Shown: piece after piece, positions 26,902-35,587 of the stretch | Layout of the letters: the number at the start of each line of letters is the position of its first letter | Position numbering within the stretch: the first letter of the stretch is position 1 | Source of the DNA: DATNPH01 sp036703315 | GTDB taxonomy: Bacteria; Cyanobacteriota; Cyanobacteriia; Cyanobacteriales; Coleofasciculaceae | DNA: 64,000 nt | NCBI GenBank assembly: GCA_036703315.1 | Contig: DATNPH010000190.1 | Coordinates: 1-64,000, forward strand | Direction of reading: 5' to 3' | Position numbers and translations under genes: made by a program | The notes under the pieces: model-generated | Database searches by the model: none | The model's input: the letters and a program-made list of their open reading frames with translations, nothing else | Told to the model about the DNA's origin: nothing

Positions 26902-28647
26902 ATGGAGACTAAAATTACGATGGCACTTAATTTAGTAAACCAGCTGGGCGAGTGGAATCCCCAGTTGTTTCGAGAAATCAAAGGGCGTCTCACACCCCGT
27001 AACACCCTAATAGCGGTAGTCATCTCTCTTTTAGGCCAACTGCTATTACTGATGAGTTTCACGAATCATCTGCCCGTTGCCCCTCCGATAGGCGATAACT
27101 ATTCTCCCATCTATAACCGCTACTGCACAGGAAACCCTCGATACCTGGGCGATGTGGATTACCTATGCGTCAGGATTGCAGATGACAGTTTCGGCATCAA
27201 CTGGCAGATGTGGTGGCAAGACGTGTTTGTCTGGTTGAGTATCTTTGGCCTGTTTGCCCTATTAGTGGGTGGCACCTATATGCTTGTCAATGATCTCTCG
27301 AAAGAAGAGCATCGTGGCACGCTGAACTTTCTGCGCCTCGCTCCTCAGTCCAGTAGGAGTATCTTGATAGGTAAGCTAATGGGAGTGCCAATTCTGCTTT
27401 ATCTCCTGGGCCTTTTGGCTTTGCCTTTACATTTGGCAGCAGGTTTGTCCAGTCAAATCCCTCTACATCTGATTTTGGGTTTTTACACCGTCCTCGGTGC
27501 CAGTTGGTTGTTCTTCTACAGTGGAGCACTACTATTTGGCTTAGTTGGCAGTTGGTTAGGCAGTTTCCAAGCGTGGTTGGGTAGTGGTGCCGTGCTGATG
27601 TTCCTGTTCCACATGACAAATCTGATTTACGAGCACCGCCCTATTGTTCATCACGCTCCAACCGACTGGATGACGCTGTTTGCTCCCCTAACTGTACTGC
27701 CTTATCTGAGTACTAAGGCTCTCATGGCGGCTGAGTCCGCTCAAACCTACGGAGTGGAAAACTTGCAATGGTTTTATTTGCCAGTAGGGTTGAGTGTTTG
27801 GAGTACCTTTGGCTTGATGCTGCTGAACTATGGCTTGTGGACTTACTGGGTTTGGCAAGGGTTAGCACGCTGCTTCCATAATCCCAGCGTTACTCTCCTA
27901 GGTAAGCAACAGAGTTACTGGTTAACAGCTTGTTTTGAAGTGGTCATTCTTGGATTTGCTCTAAACCCTAAGCTGGGGACTTGGAGAGGTTTTCCAAGAG
28001 ACACCTTCGATAATTTTGGGATGCTGCTGGTGTTCAACCTGCTGCTGTTTTTATATCTGATAGCAGCACTAAGTCCGCAGCGACAAGCGATACAGGATTG
28101 GGCACGTTATCGGCACCAGAAGCGCTCTTTGGCAAAAGGTGGAGTGATGTCAGATTTGCTCTGGGGTGAGAAAAGCCCTGCTCTGGTTGCAGTAGTGATG
28201 AATGTAGCGATCGCCTCAGCCATGATACTACCCTGGATACTCTTATGGCCTGAGAGTCAATACAAAACTCCAGCGCTTTGGGGATTGCTACTCAATATGA
28301 GTTTAATCTGTGTCTATGCCGCGATCGCTCAGCTAATGCTGTTGATGAAAACACCGAAGCGCCTACCCTTCGCAGCGGCAACAGTGGGATTATTGGTTGT
28401 CATACCACCGATTCTTTTCAGCTTACTGTCGAGGGAACCGTTTAAAAACCAAGATTTGTGGTTATTTTCAGCTTTTCCCTGGATGGCTAGAGAACACACT
28501 ACACCACTGGCTGTTTTCCTAGCCGTTGTCAGCCAGTCTTTGGTGCTGGGACTTCTGAGTATACAGCTGACGCGACAACTACATAAAGCTGGTGAGTCTT
28601 CAACGAAAGCGCTGCTTTCTGGGCGTCCACCAGTGGCAATTGATTGA
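26902..28647 (+). CDS. ABC-2-type transporter permease
   Basis: A 581-aa membrane protein with about 12 helices. The N-terminal NPQLFREIKGRLTPRNTLIAV resembles other cyanobacterial ABC-2 permeases, with EEHRGTLNFLRLAPQSSRSILIGK forming the coupling/gate region. It follows the ATPase by 80 bp. A long loop after helix 1 carries CTGNPRYLGDVDYLCVR, possibly lumen- or periplasm-facing with two cysteines. Substrate cannot be inferred; no dedicated cargo gene is adjacent. Confidence 0.88.
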   Translation: METKITMALNLVNQLGEWNPQLFREIKGRLTPRNTLIAVVISLLGQLLLLMSFTNHLPVAPPIGDNYSPIYNRYCTGNPRYLGDVDYLCVRIADDSFGINWQMWWQDVFVWLSIFGLFALLVGGTYMLVNDLSKEEHRGTLNFLRLAPQSSRSILIGKLMGVPILLYLLGLLALPLHLAAGLSSQIPLHLILGFYTVLGASWLFFYSGALLFGLVGSWLGSFQAWLGSGAVLMFLFHMTNLIYEHRPIVHHAPTDWMTLFAPLTVLPYLSTKALMAAESAQTYGVENLQWFYLPVGLSVWSTFGLMLLNYGLWTYWVWQGLARCFHNPSVTLLGKQQSYWLTACFEVVILGFALNPKLGTWRGFPRDTFDNFGMLLVFNLLLFLYLIAALSPQRQAIQDWARYRHQKRSLAKGGVMSDLLWGEKSPALVAVVMNVAIASAMILPWILLWPESQYKTPALWGLLLNMSLICVYAAIAQLMLLMKTPKRLPFAAATVGLLVVIPPILFSLLSREPFKNQDLWLFSAFPWMAREHTTPLAVFLAVVSQSLVLGLLSIQLTRQLHKAGESSTKALLSGRPPVAID

Positions 28648-28828
28648 GAGGGGATACGGTTAGGTGGATAGAGGGGTAGGAAATTGAAAGCGAGTTCCGG
28701 AAAGTTGGGGTGATACCCAATCCGCTCTAGAAAACCCCTCATTCTTTAACTTGTGTTACGTCAGGGGTAATAGCCTATATAACTTTTTTCTTGTGATGTG
28801 TTAAATGAGCGATTTTTGTATTACGCTG

Positions 28829-28920
28829 TATAACAATAGTGTCCTACTGTGTTCAATAGGTTTGTTGACCTCAGGCAATAATGAACAGATACCTCCTCAT
28901 TGCCTGAGGTTTTCTCTTTC
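28829..28920 (+). ncRNA. Candidate small RNA ending in a strong terminator
   Basis: A TATAAC box (28829-28834) precedes about 75 nt that end in a 12-bp perfect stem (28868-28879 with 28899-28910) and a TTTTCTCTTTC tract. The hairpin loop includes acctcctc, complementary to a Shine-Dalgarno sequence. It could equally be only the 3' UTR and terminator of the ABC permease transcript. No -35 box is clear. Confidence 0.3.
28868..28915 (+). terminator. Rho-independent terminator downstream of the ABC exporter
   Basis: ACCTCAGGCAAT pairs perfectly with ATTGCCTGAGGT over 12 bp, loop 19 nt, then TTTTCTCTTT on the plus strand. About 220 bp after the permease stop. Confidence 0.85.
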
Positions 28921-29096
28921 TCCCTATCCCCTAACTCCGTAATCCCCACTCCTCACAACCTGCGGAGCTGGGCACTCCTATAAATGCCGTTTTTTCAACT
29001 CTGATTTCTGGCTCGCCTCCCTAGGGTTGAAACGGTGTCTAACTAACTTTAGATGGGAATACTTAGCTAAGGTTCACAGAAGGGAGACGTCAATCC

Positions 29097-30941
29097 GTGC
29101 GAACAAGTGAGCAAATCAAGGTAGAAATCGAAGATAAGTTTGGATTTTTTCCACCCTTCTTTACCCCAGCTCTAACAAGCCCGCAAGTATTGGAAAATTT
29201 GTGGCAACAGACTCTTGCTGCCTACGTCAATAATCCTCTATCGGCTTTGTTTAAGGAAAAGCTATCGGCGTACCTCTCGCGCTACTGTGCGGTTCCCTAC
29301 TGCATGATCTCCCATAGTTGTTCCTTGCGCCCGCTTGGTGTGAAGGCACAGGAGGTTTTGGAACTGCTGGAATCACCTCCCCCAACTGAAATTGAGATTG
29401 ACGAACATCTCGGCAGACTGACAGCCTATCCTGGTGCGGTGATAGTGATGTCAGAGTTGGACGCAGCACTTGAAGAGAGTTTACTGTACTGTGCCATATT
29501 TATAGCCTTAGAACGAGAGCAGGCGGAGTACTGCCGAAATGAGCTTCGCCGCTTTCTGGGAGCGGGAAATTACCAGCTTTTAGTATCGTTGATTGCCTAT
29601 GTTAGGACGTGCCATGCGTGGATGGAAGCCCATCCAGAAATTGCCTATCGGTATGAAGCAGACAAGCGAGTACAGGACTATTTAGGTGCTTCACTTGAGG
29701 AGGAGCCTAGTTTAGTTGATTTCTTCCGCAACTACGTTGACAAAGTCAGGCAGGAACAGCAAACCTGGGCAGAACAGCTGGCGGCGATCGCGGAACGCAA
29801 GCGGAATGAGGAAGCATTACGACAGAGTGAGAAGAAGTATCGCTCTGTCGTCGAGAGTGTTAAAGAGGTAATCTTCCAGACAGACTTAACGGGTGTATGG
29901 ACATTTCTCAACCGAGCTTGGACTGAAATTACTGGATTTACGGTCGAAGAAAGTATTGGTACCAATTGGTTCGATTACATCTATCCTAGCGATCGCCAAT
30001 ATAATTTTGAGCAATTTAAACCCCTGCTTGAACGCCAAAAAGAATACTGTCGGTACGAAATTCGCTACCTAACTAAAGATGCTGGCATTCGTTGGATTGA
30101 AGTCTATGCCCGACTAACGCTGAATGCTGAGGGTATAATTGTTGGCACTTCCGGCACCCTTCACGACATGACGGAGCGGAAAAAAGCCGAAGAAGAAATT
30201 CGTAAAGCTCTAGAAAAAGAAAAGGAACTTAGCGAACTCAAATCGCGCTTTGTCAGCATGACTTCCCATGAGTTCCGCACCCCCCTAACCACAATCCTGA
30301 CGTCTTCTGAATTACTAGAACATTACAGCCATAAATGGACTGAGGAGAAAAAACTCAGCCATATCCAGCGTATTCAAACAGCAGTCCACCATATGACTGA
30401 CTTGTTAAATGATGTGCTGCTAATTGGTAAAGCAGAGGCAGGAAAACTAGAGTTTAATCCCTATCCTCTTGATGTGACACAATTTTGCCTCAGTTTAGTG
30501 GAAGAGTTGCAACTAAGCGCTAAGCGGCAGCATACCCAGACTAAGCCCCACTTTACTATCAGCTTTGTCAATCACACTCAAGGTCTTAAAGCCTGCCTGG
30601 ATGAAAAACTGCTGCGGCACATCCTCAGCAATTTGCTCTCGAATGCCATCAAATATTCCCCACAGGGCAGTGTCATCCACTTTGAACTTGCCGCTTCTGA
30701 AGCCGAGGTAATTTTCCAAATTCAAGATCAGGGCATTGGGATTCCTCTAGAAGACCAGCAACGATTGTTTGAATCCTTCCATCGAGCCAGCAATGTGGGT
30801 GAAATTCAAGGCACTGGCTTAGGATTAGCTATTGTCAAAAAGTCTGTAGACTTCCATAAGGGAAAAATTGACCTAAACAGTGTTGTTGGAGTAGGGTCTA
30901 CATTTACCGTCACTCTGCCATTAAATCCGACTCTATCTTGA
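29097..30941 (+). CDS. AhpD-like domain fused to PAS and histidine kinase
   Basis: Cytoplasmic sensor kinase of 614 aa without membrane helices. Residues 15-185 resemble the AhpD/carboxymuconolactone decarboxylase fold, with a redox-style Cys64-x4-Cys69-x3-His73 (YCAVPYCMISH) in place of the usual CxxCxxxH. A PAS domain spans about 243-360 (SVVESVKEVIFQTD, ending DMTERKKAEE). The HisKA box is SMTSHEFRTPL with His391; the ATPase domain has NLLSNAIKYS, QDQGIGIP, and GTGLGLAIVKK. GTG start at 29097 has GGGAGA upstream at long spacing. No response regulator is adjacent, so it is an orphan. A thiol or peroxide sensing role is inferred from the N-terminal fold only. Confidence 0.9.
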   Translation: MRTSEQIKVEIEDKFGFFPPFFTPALTSPQVLENLWQQTLAAYVNNPLSALFKEKLSAYLSRYCAVPYCMISHSCSLRPLGVKAQEVLELLESPPPTEIEIDEHLGRLTAYPGAVIVMSELDAALEESLLYCAIFIALEREQAEYCRNELRRFLGAGNYQLLVSLIAYVRTCHAWMEAHPEIAYRYEADKRVQDYLGASLEEEPSLVDFFRNYVDKVRQEQQTWAEQLAAIAERKRNEEALRQSEKKYRSVVESVKEVIFQTDLTGVWTFLNRAWTEITGFTVEESIGTNWFDYIYPSDRQYNFEQFKPLLERQKEYCRYEIRYLTKDAGIRWIEVYARLTLNAEGIIVGTSGTLHDMTERKKAEEEIRKALEKEKELSELKSRFVSMTSHEFRTPLTTILTSSELLEHYSHKWTEEKKLSHIQRIQTAVHHMTDLLNDVLLIGKAEAGKLEFNPYPLDVTQFCLSLVEELQLSAKRQHTQTKPHFTISFVNHTQGLKACLDEKLLRHILSNLLSNAIKYSPQGSVIHFELAASEAEVIFQIQDQGIGIPLEDQQRLFESFHRASNVGEIQGTGLGLAIVKKSVDFHKGKIDLNSVVGVGSTFTVTLPLNPTLS

Positions 30942-31046
30942 ATTAGCCTCATTTGAGTGATGTTTAGTAAAAGCAATTTAGCCAGTTGGGGAATGAAACT
31001 AGATGAAAGACAGACGGCTTTAGCCCGAACTCGGTAAAATCAGGGC

Positions 31047-33512
31047 ATGATCTATCAACCATCACGCCCAAAAATCCCTGAATTTAGCTGGAAGCGTCCC
31101 ATTGGACTCGGCTGGGACAAACCTTACACCGTTCGCTATGCCAGTAATCTCGATGATGGTCCTTGGCATGGAATGCCCCTTGGTGGTTTTGGGGCAGGTT
31201 GTATTGGTCGCTCCTCGCGAGGAGACTTTAATTTATGGCACCTTGATGGGGGAGAGCATACCTTTAAGAGCCTCCCAGCTTGTCAGTTTAGCGTCTTTGA
31301 GCAGCTAGAAAATTCACCTAACTCGCAGGCTTATGCCCTTTGCACCGAAGCACCGGAGGATGGTTCTCTCGGTGCATGGCAGTGGTATCCGGCTTCGCAA
31401 AAGTCAAAAGGCAATACGGGAACTTACCATGCGCTTTATCCCCGTAGCTGGTTTGTCTATGAGGGGGTTTTTCAGACAGAACTGACTTGTGAGCAGTTTT
31501 CGCCCGTCTGGGCGGGGTGTTATCAGGAAAGCAGTTACCCCGTTGCGATTTTTGAGTGGACAGCGCACAATCCTACCGACGCTCCCATTACCCTCAGCAT
31601 TATGCTCACCTGGCAGAATATGGTGGGCTGGTTTACTAATGCAATACCCCCCCAACCCCCCCTTACTAAGGGGGGGCTAGGGGGGGTGCCTGTACATGTG
31701 CGGGATGATGGGAGCCCAGTTCATGAGTACCAGCCGCGCTGGGGAGATAGCACGGGTAGTTTTAATGATTGGATTGTTGATAATTACCGAGTGGGTTGTC
31801 TACTAGATCGGGTCAGGTTGCACGATGAGATTCAGGAAGGAGAGGGGCAGCTGTGCTTCTCTACTGTCAATAATCCCAGCTTAGAAGTGTTTTACCACAC
31901 TCGCTGGAACCCAGCTGGCAATGGGGCTGAGGTCTGGGGTACCTTCTCGACTGAGGGCAGCTTGGCAGACTTTCAGGATGAGACACCCGCAGCACCGGGG
32001 GAACAAATTGCTGCCGCGATCGCCGTCCGTTTTACAATTCGTCCTGGTAGAACACGCAAAATTCCCTTTATCCTAGCTTGGGACTTCCCCATTACTGAGT
32101 TTTCTCCAGGCGTTAATTATTACCGACGCTACACGGATTTCTTTGGGCGGACTGGCAGCAATGCCTGGTCGATTGCCCGCACCACCCTTAAGCACAATGA
32201 ACTGTGGAAAGAGAAGATTGAGTCGTGGCAAGAGCCAATCTTAAATCGAGAGGATTTACCCAATTGGTTCAAGATGGCATTGTTTAATGAGCTATACCTG
32301 CTCACTGGCGGTGGTACCCTTTGGACAGCGGCTGATGATCGTGACCCCATCGGTCAGTTCGGGGTTCTGGAATGTATAGATTACCGCTGGTACGAAAGCC
32401 TAGATGTGCGGCTTTATGGGTCTTTTGCCTTAGCGATGCTTTGGCCCCGACTTGATAAAGCGGTGTTGGAAGCGTTTGCCCGCGCTATTCCTACCAGTGA
32501 CCAAACACCCCGCATTATTGGTTACAACCAAGCTACAGCAATCCGCAAAGCCGCAGATGCTACACCCCACGACCTAGGTGCCCCAAATGAGCATCCTTGG
32601 GAGAAGACGAATTACACAAGCTATCAGGATTGCAACCAGTGGAAAGATCTCTCCTGTGACTTTGTCTTGCAGGTTTATCGGGATTTTGTCCTGACAGAGG
32701 CTAAGGATGTCGAGTTTTTGTGGGAATGTTGGTCAGCCATTGTGAAGACGCTGGCTTACCTGAAGAGGTTTGATCAAGACGCAGATGGAATTCCCGAAAA
32801 CTCTGGGGCACCGGATCAGACGTTTGATGATTGGCAACTTAAAGGAATCAGTGCCTACTGCGGTGGGTTGTGGTTGGCAGCACTGGAAGCGGCGATCGCG
32901 ATCGGAGAAATCCTCATGTCCCACTACCCACCCGTATCTCAACTAATAGAGGCACCTGATCCAGAGTCCATCCAAGCAACTATCGACCTGTATCGGCATT
33001 GGTTAGAGCAAGCTAAACCGATTTATCAAGAAAAACTTTGGAATGGTCAATATTATCGACTCGATAGTGAAAGTGGCTCAGATATCGTCATGGCAGATCA
33101 GTTGTGTGGTCAGTTCTATGCTCAGTTACTCGGATTACCTGACATTGTGCCCCGAGAGTGCGCCCAATCTGCCCTAAAGACTGTTTATGATGCCTGCTTT
33201 TTAAAGTTCCATAATGCTCAACTGGGGGCAGCAAACGGGGTGAAACCCGATGGTTCACCAGAAAATCCCAACTCTACTCATCCCCTAGAAGTCTGGACAG
33301 GCATCAACTTTGGACTGGCAGCATTCCTAATGCAATTTGGGATGAAGGATGAAGCGTTTCGATTAACGGAGGCAGTAGTGCGACAGGTTTATGAAAATGG
33401 ATTGCAATTTCGGACGCCAGAAGCCATCACAGCAGCGGGGACTTTCCGCGCTAGTCACTACCTGAGAGCCATGGCGATTTGGGCTACTTATGTCACCTAC
33501 TCTCAACACTAA
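31047..33512 (+). CDS. GH116 family glycoside hydrolase (GBA2-like beta-glucosidase)
   Basis: An 821-aa retaining beta-glycosidase related to bile-acid beta-glucosidase GBA2 and bacterial GH116 enzymes; activity could be on beta-glucosides, glucosylceramide-like lipids or beta-xylosides. N-terminal beta domain to about 400 (MPLGGFGAGCIGRSSRGDF), then an alpha6 barrel. Predicted nucleophile Glu442 in GVLECIDYRWYESLDVR, acid/base Asp590 in GAPDQTFDDW. No signal peptide, so cytoplasmic. Residues about 199-214 (PPQPPLTKGGLGG) come from a palindromic repeat and look like an insertion in a loop. A terminator follows the gene. Confidence 0.93.
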   Translation: MIYQPSRPKIPEFSWKRPIGLGWDKPYTVRYASNLDDGPWHGMPLGGFGAGCIGRSSRGDFNLWHLDGGEHTFKSLPACQFSVFEQLENSPNSQAYALCTEAPEDGSLGAWQWYPASQKSKGNTGTYHALYPRSWFVYEGVFQTELTCEQFSPVWAGCYQESSYPVAIFEWTAHNPTDAPITLSIMLTWQNMVGWFTNAIPPQPPLTKGGLGGVPVHVRDDGSPVHEYQPRWGDSTGSFNDWIVDNYRVGCLLDRVRLHDEIQEGEGQLCFSTVNNPSLEVFYHTRWNPAGNGAEVWGTFSTEGSLADFQDETPAAPGEQIAAAIAVRFTIRPGRTRKIPFILAWDFPITEFSPGVNYYRRYTDFFGRTGSNAWSIARTTLKHNELWKEKIESWQEPILNREDLPNWFKMALFNELYLLTGGGTLWTAADDRDPIGQFGVLECIDYRWYESLDVRLYGSFALAMLWPRLDKAVLEAFARAIPTSDQTPRIIGYNQATAIRKAADATPHDLGAPNEHPWEKTNYTSYQDCNQWKDLSCDFVLQVYRDFVLTEAKDVEFLWECWSAIVKTLAYLKRFDQDADGIPENSGAPDQTFDDWQLKGISAYCGGLWLAALEAAIAIGEILMSHYPPVSQLIEAPDPESIQATIDLYRHWLEQAKPIYQEKLWNGQYYRLDSESGSDIVMADQLCGQFYAQLLGLPDIVPRECAQSALKTVYDACFLKFHNAQLGAANGVKPDGSPENPNSTHPLEVWTGINFGLAAFLMQFGMKDEAFRLTEAVVRQVYENGLQFRTPEAITAAGTFRASHYLRAMAIWATYVTYSQH
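31647..31686. repeat. Palindromic C-tract/G-tract repeat inside the GH116 coding sequence
   Basis: CCCCCCCTTA-C-TAAGGGGGGG forms a 10-bp perfect inverted repeat at about 31656-31677, flanked by a further ccccccc (31647-31653) and ggggggg (31681-31686). It is read in frame as PPQPPLTKGGLGG. Repeats of this type are common between cyanobacterial genes. Confidence 0.85.
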
Positions 33513-33549
33513 GTTGAGAGCATCTACCAGTGGCATTTTGGCAGTTGCT

Positions 33550-33585
33550 AAAAGGCTCGGTACCATTGGGCTAGAGCCTTTTTAC
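33550..33585 (+). terminator. Rho-independent terminator after the GH116 gene
   Basis: AAAAGGCTC (33550-33558) pairs with GAGCCTTTT (33574-33582), 15-nt loop, followed by a T. The A/T-rich stem ends would also stop transcription from the minus-strand gene that converges here. Confidence 0.85.
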
Positions 33586-33609
33586 TTTGAATTTTAAATT
33601 TTGAATGGC

Positions 33610-33948
33610 TTAACGCTCATCTTGTTGTGGTCTTTTGATGATCGCTGCACCATTGTAAGCAACTGACCATTCACCCTTAACGCTGAAACAGATATCAAAC
33701 CCAAACATATGGGATTTGATGGCGTAGTAGCGATACCCAATCATTAAGGCGTTCCGTAATGCCTCGTTAAAGCATTCAATCCGGATAGTGCGATATTGCA
33801 ACAAGATTCCCAGGTCATTTCTTACTTTGTAAGTATCGAGCACTATCTCGCATGATGTCAGCGCCTCCCTGTAGAGGGGATCTAAAGAATCAAGCCACAG
33901 GGCCATTACTCGCTTATCTAGTTCAATAGTTAGGGTCTGATTGTCCAT
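33610..33948 (-). CDS. Hypothetical 112-aa protein
   Basis: Unrecognised small soluble protein. It starts MDNQTLTIELDKRVMALWLDSL and ends with KRPQQDER; a central helix-rich region (CFNEALRNALMIGYRYYAIK) is followed by a probable beta hairpin (MFGFDICFSVKGEWSVAYNGA). Acidic N-terminal and basic C-terminal halves. It converges on the GH116 terminator and has no obvious operon partner. Gene-like codon use and an ATG start support translation; function not assigned. Confidence 0.7.
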   Translation of the reverse strand: MDNQTLTIELDKRVMALWLDSLDPLYREALTSCEIVLDTYKVRNDLGILLQYRTIRIECFNEALRNALMIGYRYYAIKSHMFGFDICFSVKGEWSVAYNGAAIIKRPQQDER

Positions 33949-34239
33949 GGTTCAAGGAAGTACTTGAATTTAGTGAGTCATAACTGTGTCATCTCTCTAA
34001 TGGATGATATTACAAAAATCTCCCTAATGTCTCGTTTTACTAAGCCCCTTCTAGGGGTAGAAGTTGGGGAAAACATTAGTAACTAAGCTTGGCTAGTAGA
34101 AGTAAAGAATTGTTAAGTAGTTGAAATTGCCTTTGAGATTGAGACACGGCAAAGGAAACAGCCTCCTCGTAAGGTAGCTAAGAATTCACTACTTTGCTGA
34201 AACTTTATCACCGTCGTAGTTTTTAAAAGGTTAGTCAAG

Positions 34240-35262
34240 ATGCAATTAAAGCCAATAAACCAACAGGTTGTAGCCGTAGTTGGGGCTTCCAGTGGAATTG
34301 GGCGAGAGACAGCTCTTCAGTTTGCGGCGCGAGGGGCAAAACTGGTTGTCTCTGCTCGTGGCAAGGCGGGTTTAGAAACCTTGGTAGAAGAAATCCGCGC
34401 TCAGGGTGGAGAGGTTGTAGCTGTACCCGCTGATGTATCGAATTTTGAGCAAGTTCAGGCGATCGCTAACAAAGCCGTTGAGCAATACGGGCGGCTTGAT
34501 ACCTGGGTTCATGCTGCCGCTACTGGTATCCTTGCTCGTTTCGACCAGATTACACCGGAAGAGTTTAAACGTGTTATCGATGTTAACTTAATGGGACAAG
34601 TTTATGGTGCAATGGCAGCACTGCCCCACCTCAAGCGTGAAGGGCGAGGGGCGTTGATTCATATTTCCTCAATGGAGGGTAGGCGAAGTCTCCCACTACA
34701 AAGCCCCTACTGTGCCGCCAAGCATGGTGTTGAAGGTTTTCTAGAATCTCTGCGGGTTGAGCTTCAACACGAAGGACTACCGATTAGCGTCACGAGTATA
34801 AAGCCAGCGGTAGTCAACACGCCCTACTACAATAAGGTTCGCACCAAGTTAGGCGTTAAGCCGACAGGCATACCGCCGTACTACGAACCTAGCCTTGTCG
34901 CCGATGCCATCCTCTATGTTGCTGAACACCCAACCCGTGACTTTATCGTTGGGGATGTGGGTAAGGTACTCGATGTATTGCAGCGCCTCTCACCTAAACT
35001 GGTGGATAACTTGCTACTACTCATCGGTTTTCAGGGACAACGAACCAATGAGCCAAAGTCTGAAGATGCGCCAGACAATGTTTTCGAGCCGATTCAAGGT
35101 TACGACAGAGTAGAGGGAGACTTTGGCGAGTTGACGATACCCAGCTTCACTGACTGGTTAGACAAGAATCCGACGCTCAAGTGGGGCGCGATCGCCGCTA
35201 CAGCATTGGGAGGCGTCGCTTTAGCCATGCTGGCGACACAAGCCTCCAATCCTAAAAGCTAA
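34240..35262 (+). CDS. Short-chain dehydrogenase/reductase with C-terminal membrane anchor
   Basis: NAD(P)-dependent oxidoreductase of the SDR family. The cofactor loop is VVGASSGIGRE, the NNAG equivalent is changed to HAAA, and the catalytic set is Ser in HISSMEG plus YCAAK. An extra C-terminal part of about 90 residues ends in a hydrophobic helix (WGAIAATALGGVALAMLA), which may tether the enzyme to a membrane. Substrate unknown. It is followed at 325 bp by the secreted protein gene on the same strand. Confidence 0.9.
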   Translation: MQLKPINQQVVAVVGASSGIGRETALQFAARGAKLVVSARGKAGLETLVEEIRAQGGEVVAVPADVSNFEQVQAIANKAVEQYGRLDTWVHAAATGILARFDQITPEEFKRVIDVNLMGQVYGAMAALPHLKREGRGALIHISSMEGRRSLPLQSPYCAAKHGVEGFLESLRVELQHEGLPISVTSIKPAVVNTPYYNKVRTKLGVKPTGIPPYYEPSLVADAILYVAEHPTRDFIVGDVGKVLDVLQRLSPKLVDNLLLLIGFQGQRTNEPKSEDAPDNVFEPIQGYDRVEGDFGELTIPSFTDWLDKNPTLKWGAIAATALGGVALAMLATQASNPKS

Positions 35263-35587
35263 CCTAGTCTGCCAGAGAAATAACTCGGTAAAAGCGTTCA
35301 GTTAATCCCAGAGTTTTTCCAAGGCTTCAAGTAAAAAAGAGAATCTTTAAACTAATAGGCTGTTTGTGCATCAACTGGAGGCAGCCACTCCATGGTCTTA
35401 AAAACAAGGTTAAGTTTTCTAAACTTTGCAGAAATTGCAGAGTTTTTTTATTGAGTACCAAATAGAAAGCTAAATGTGATTTTAAAAGGGCGATTATTCC
35501 GCTTTTTACGGTCACTTTAGAAGAAAAGTGTATTTTTGCTCCTCTTGACGAGAAATCACACAACCGTTTATTGAGGCATAAGTAATC
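35263..35587. other. Gene-free 325 bp upstream of the secreted protein
   Basis: AT-rich, with frames broken by stops on the plus strand and only a low-complexity frame on the minus. A weak hairpin, AAACT/AGTTT followed by T, lies at about 35425-35449 and may end the SDR transcript. A promoter for the secreted-protein gene should lie near its 3' end. Confidence 0.45.

Larger units (their letters stand above)
28648..29096. other. Gene-free 449 bp upstream of the sensor kinase
   Basis: No gene-like frame. Holds a strong terminator at 28868-28915 and a possible small RNA before it, described separately, and ccccact/cctcac tracts of the kind scattered elsewhere in this window. The kinase promoter should lie after 28920. 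Confidence 0.55.

Noticed and set aside
28948..28957. Yfr1-like ACTCCTCACA motif
   Set aside because: The flanking hairpins of Yfr1 are missing, and similar ccccact/cactcc tracts occur in other spacers of this window.
29251..29469. 72-codon minus-strand ORF inside the sensor kinase gene
   Set aside because: Antisense shadow with no gene-like features of its own.
35327..35563. 78-codon minus-strand ORF before the secreted-protein gene
   Set aside because: Low complexity, overlaps the likely promoter, no ribosome site.
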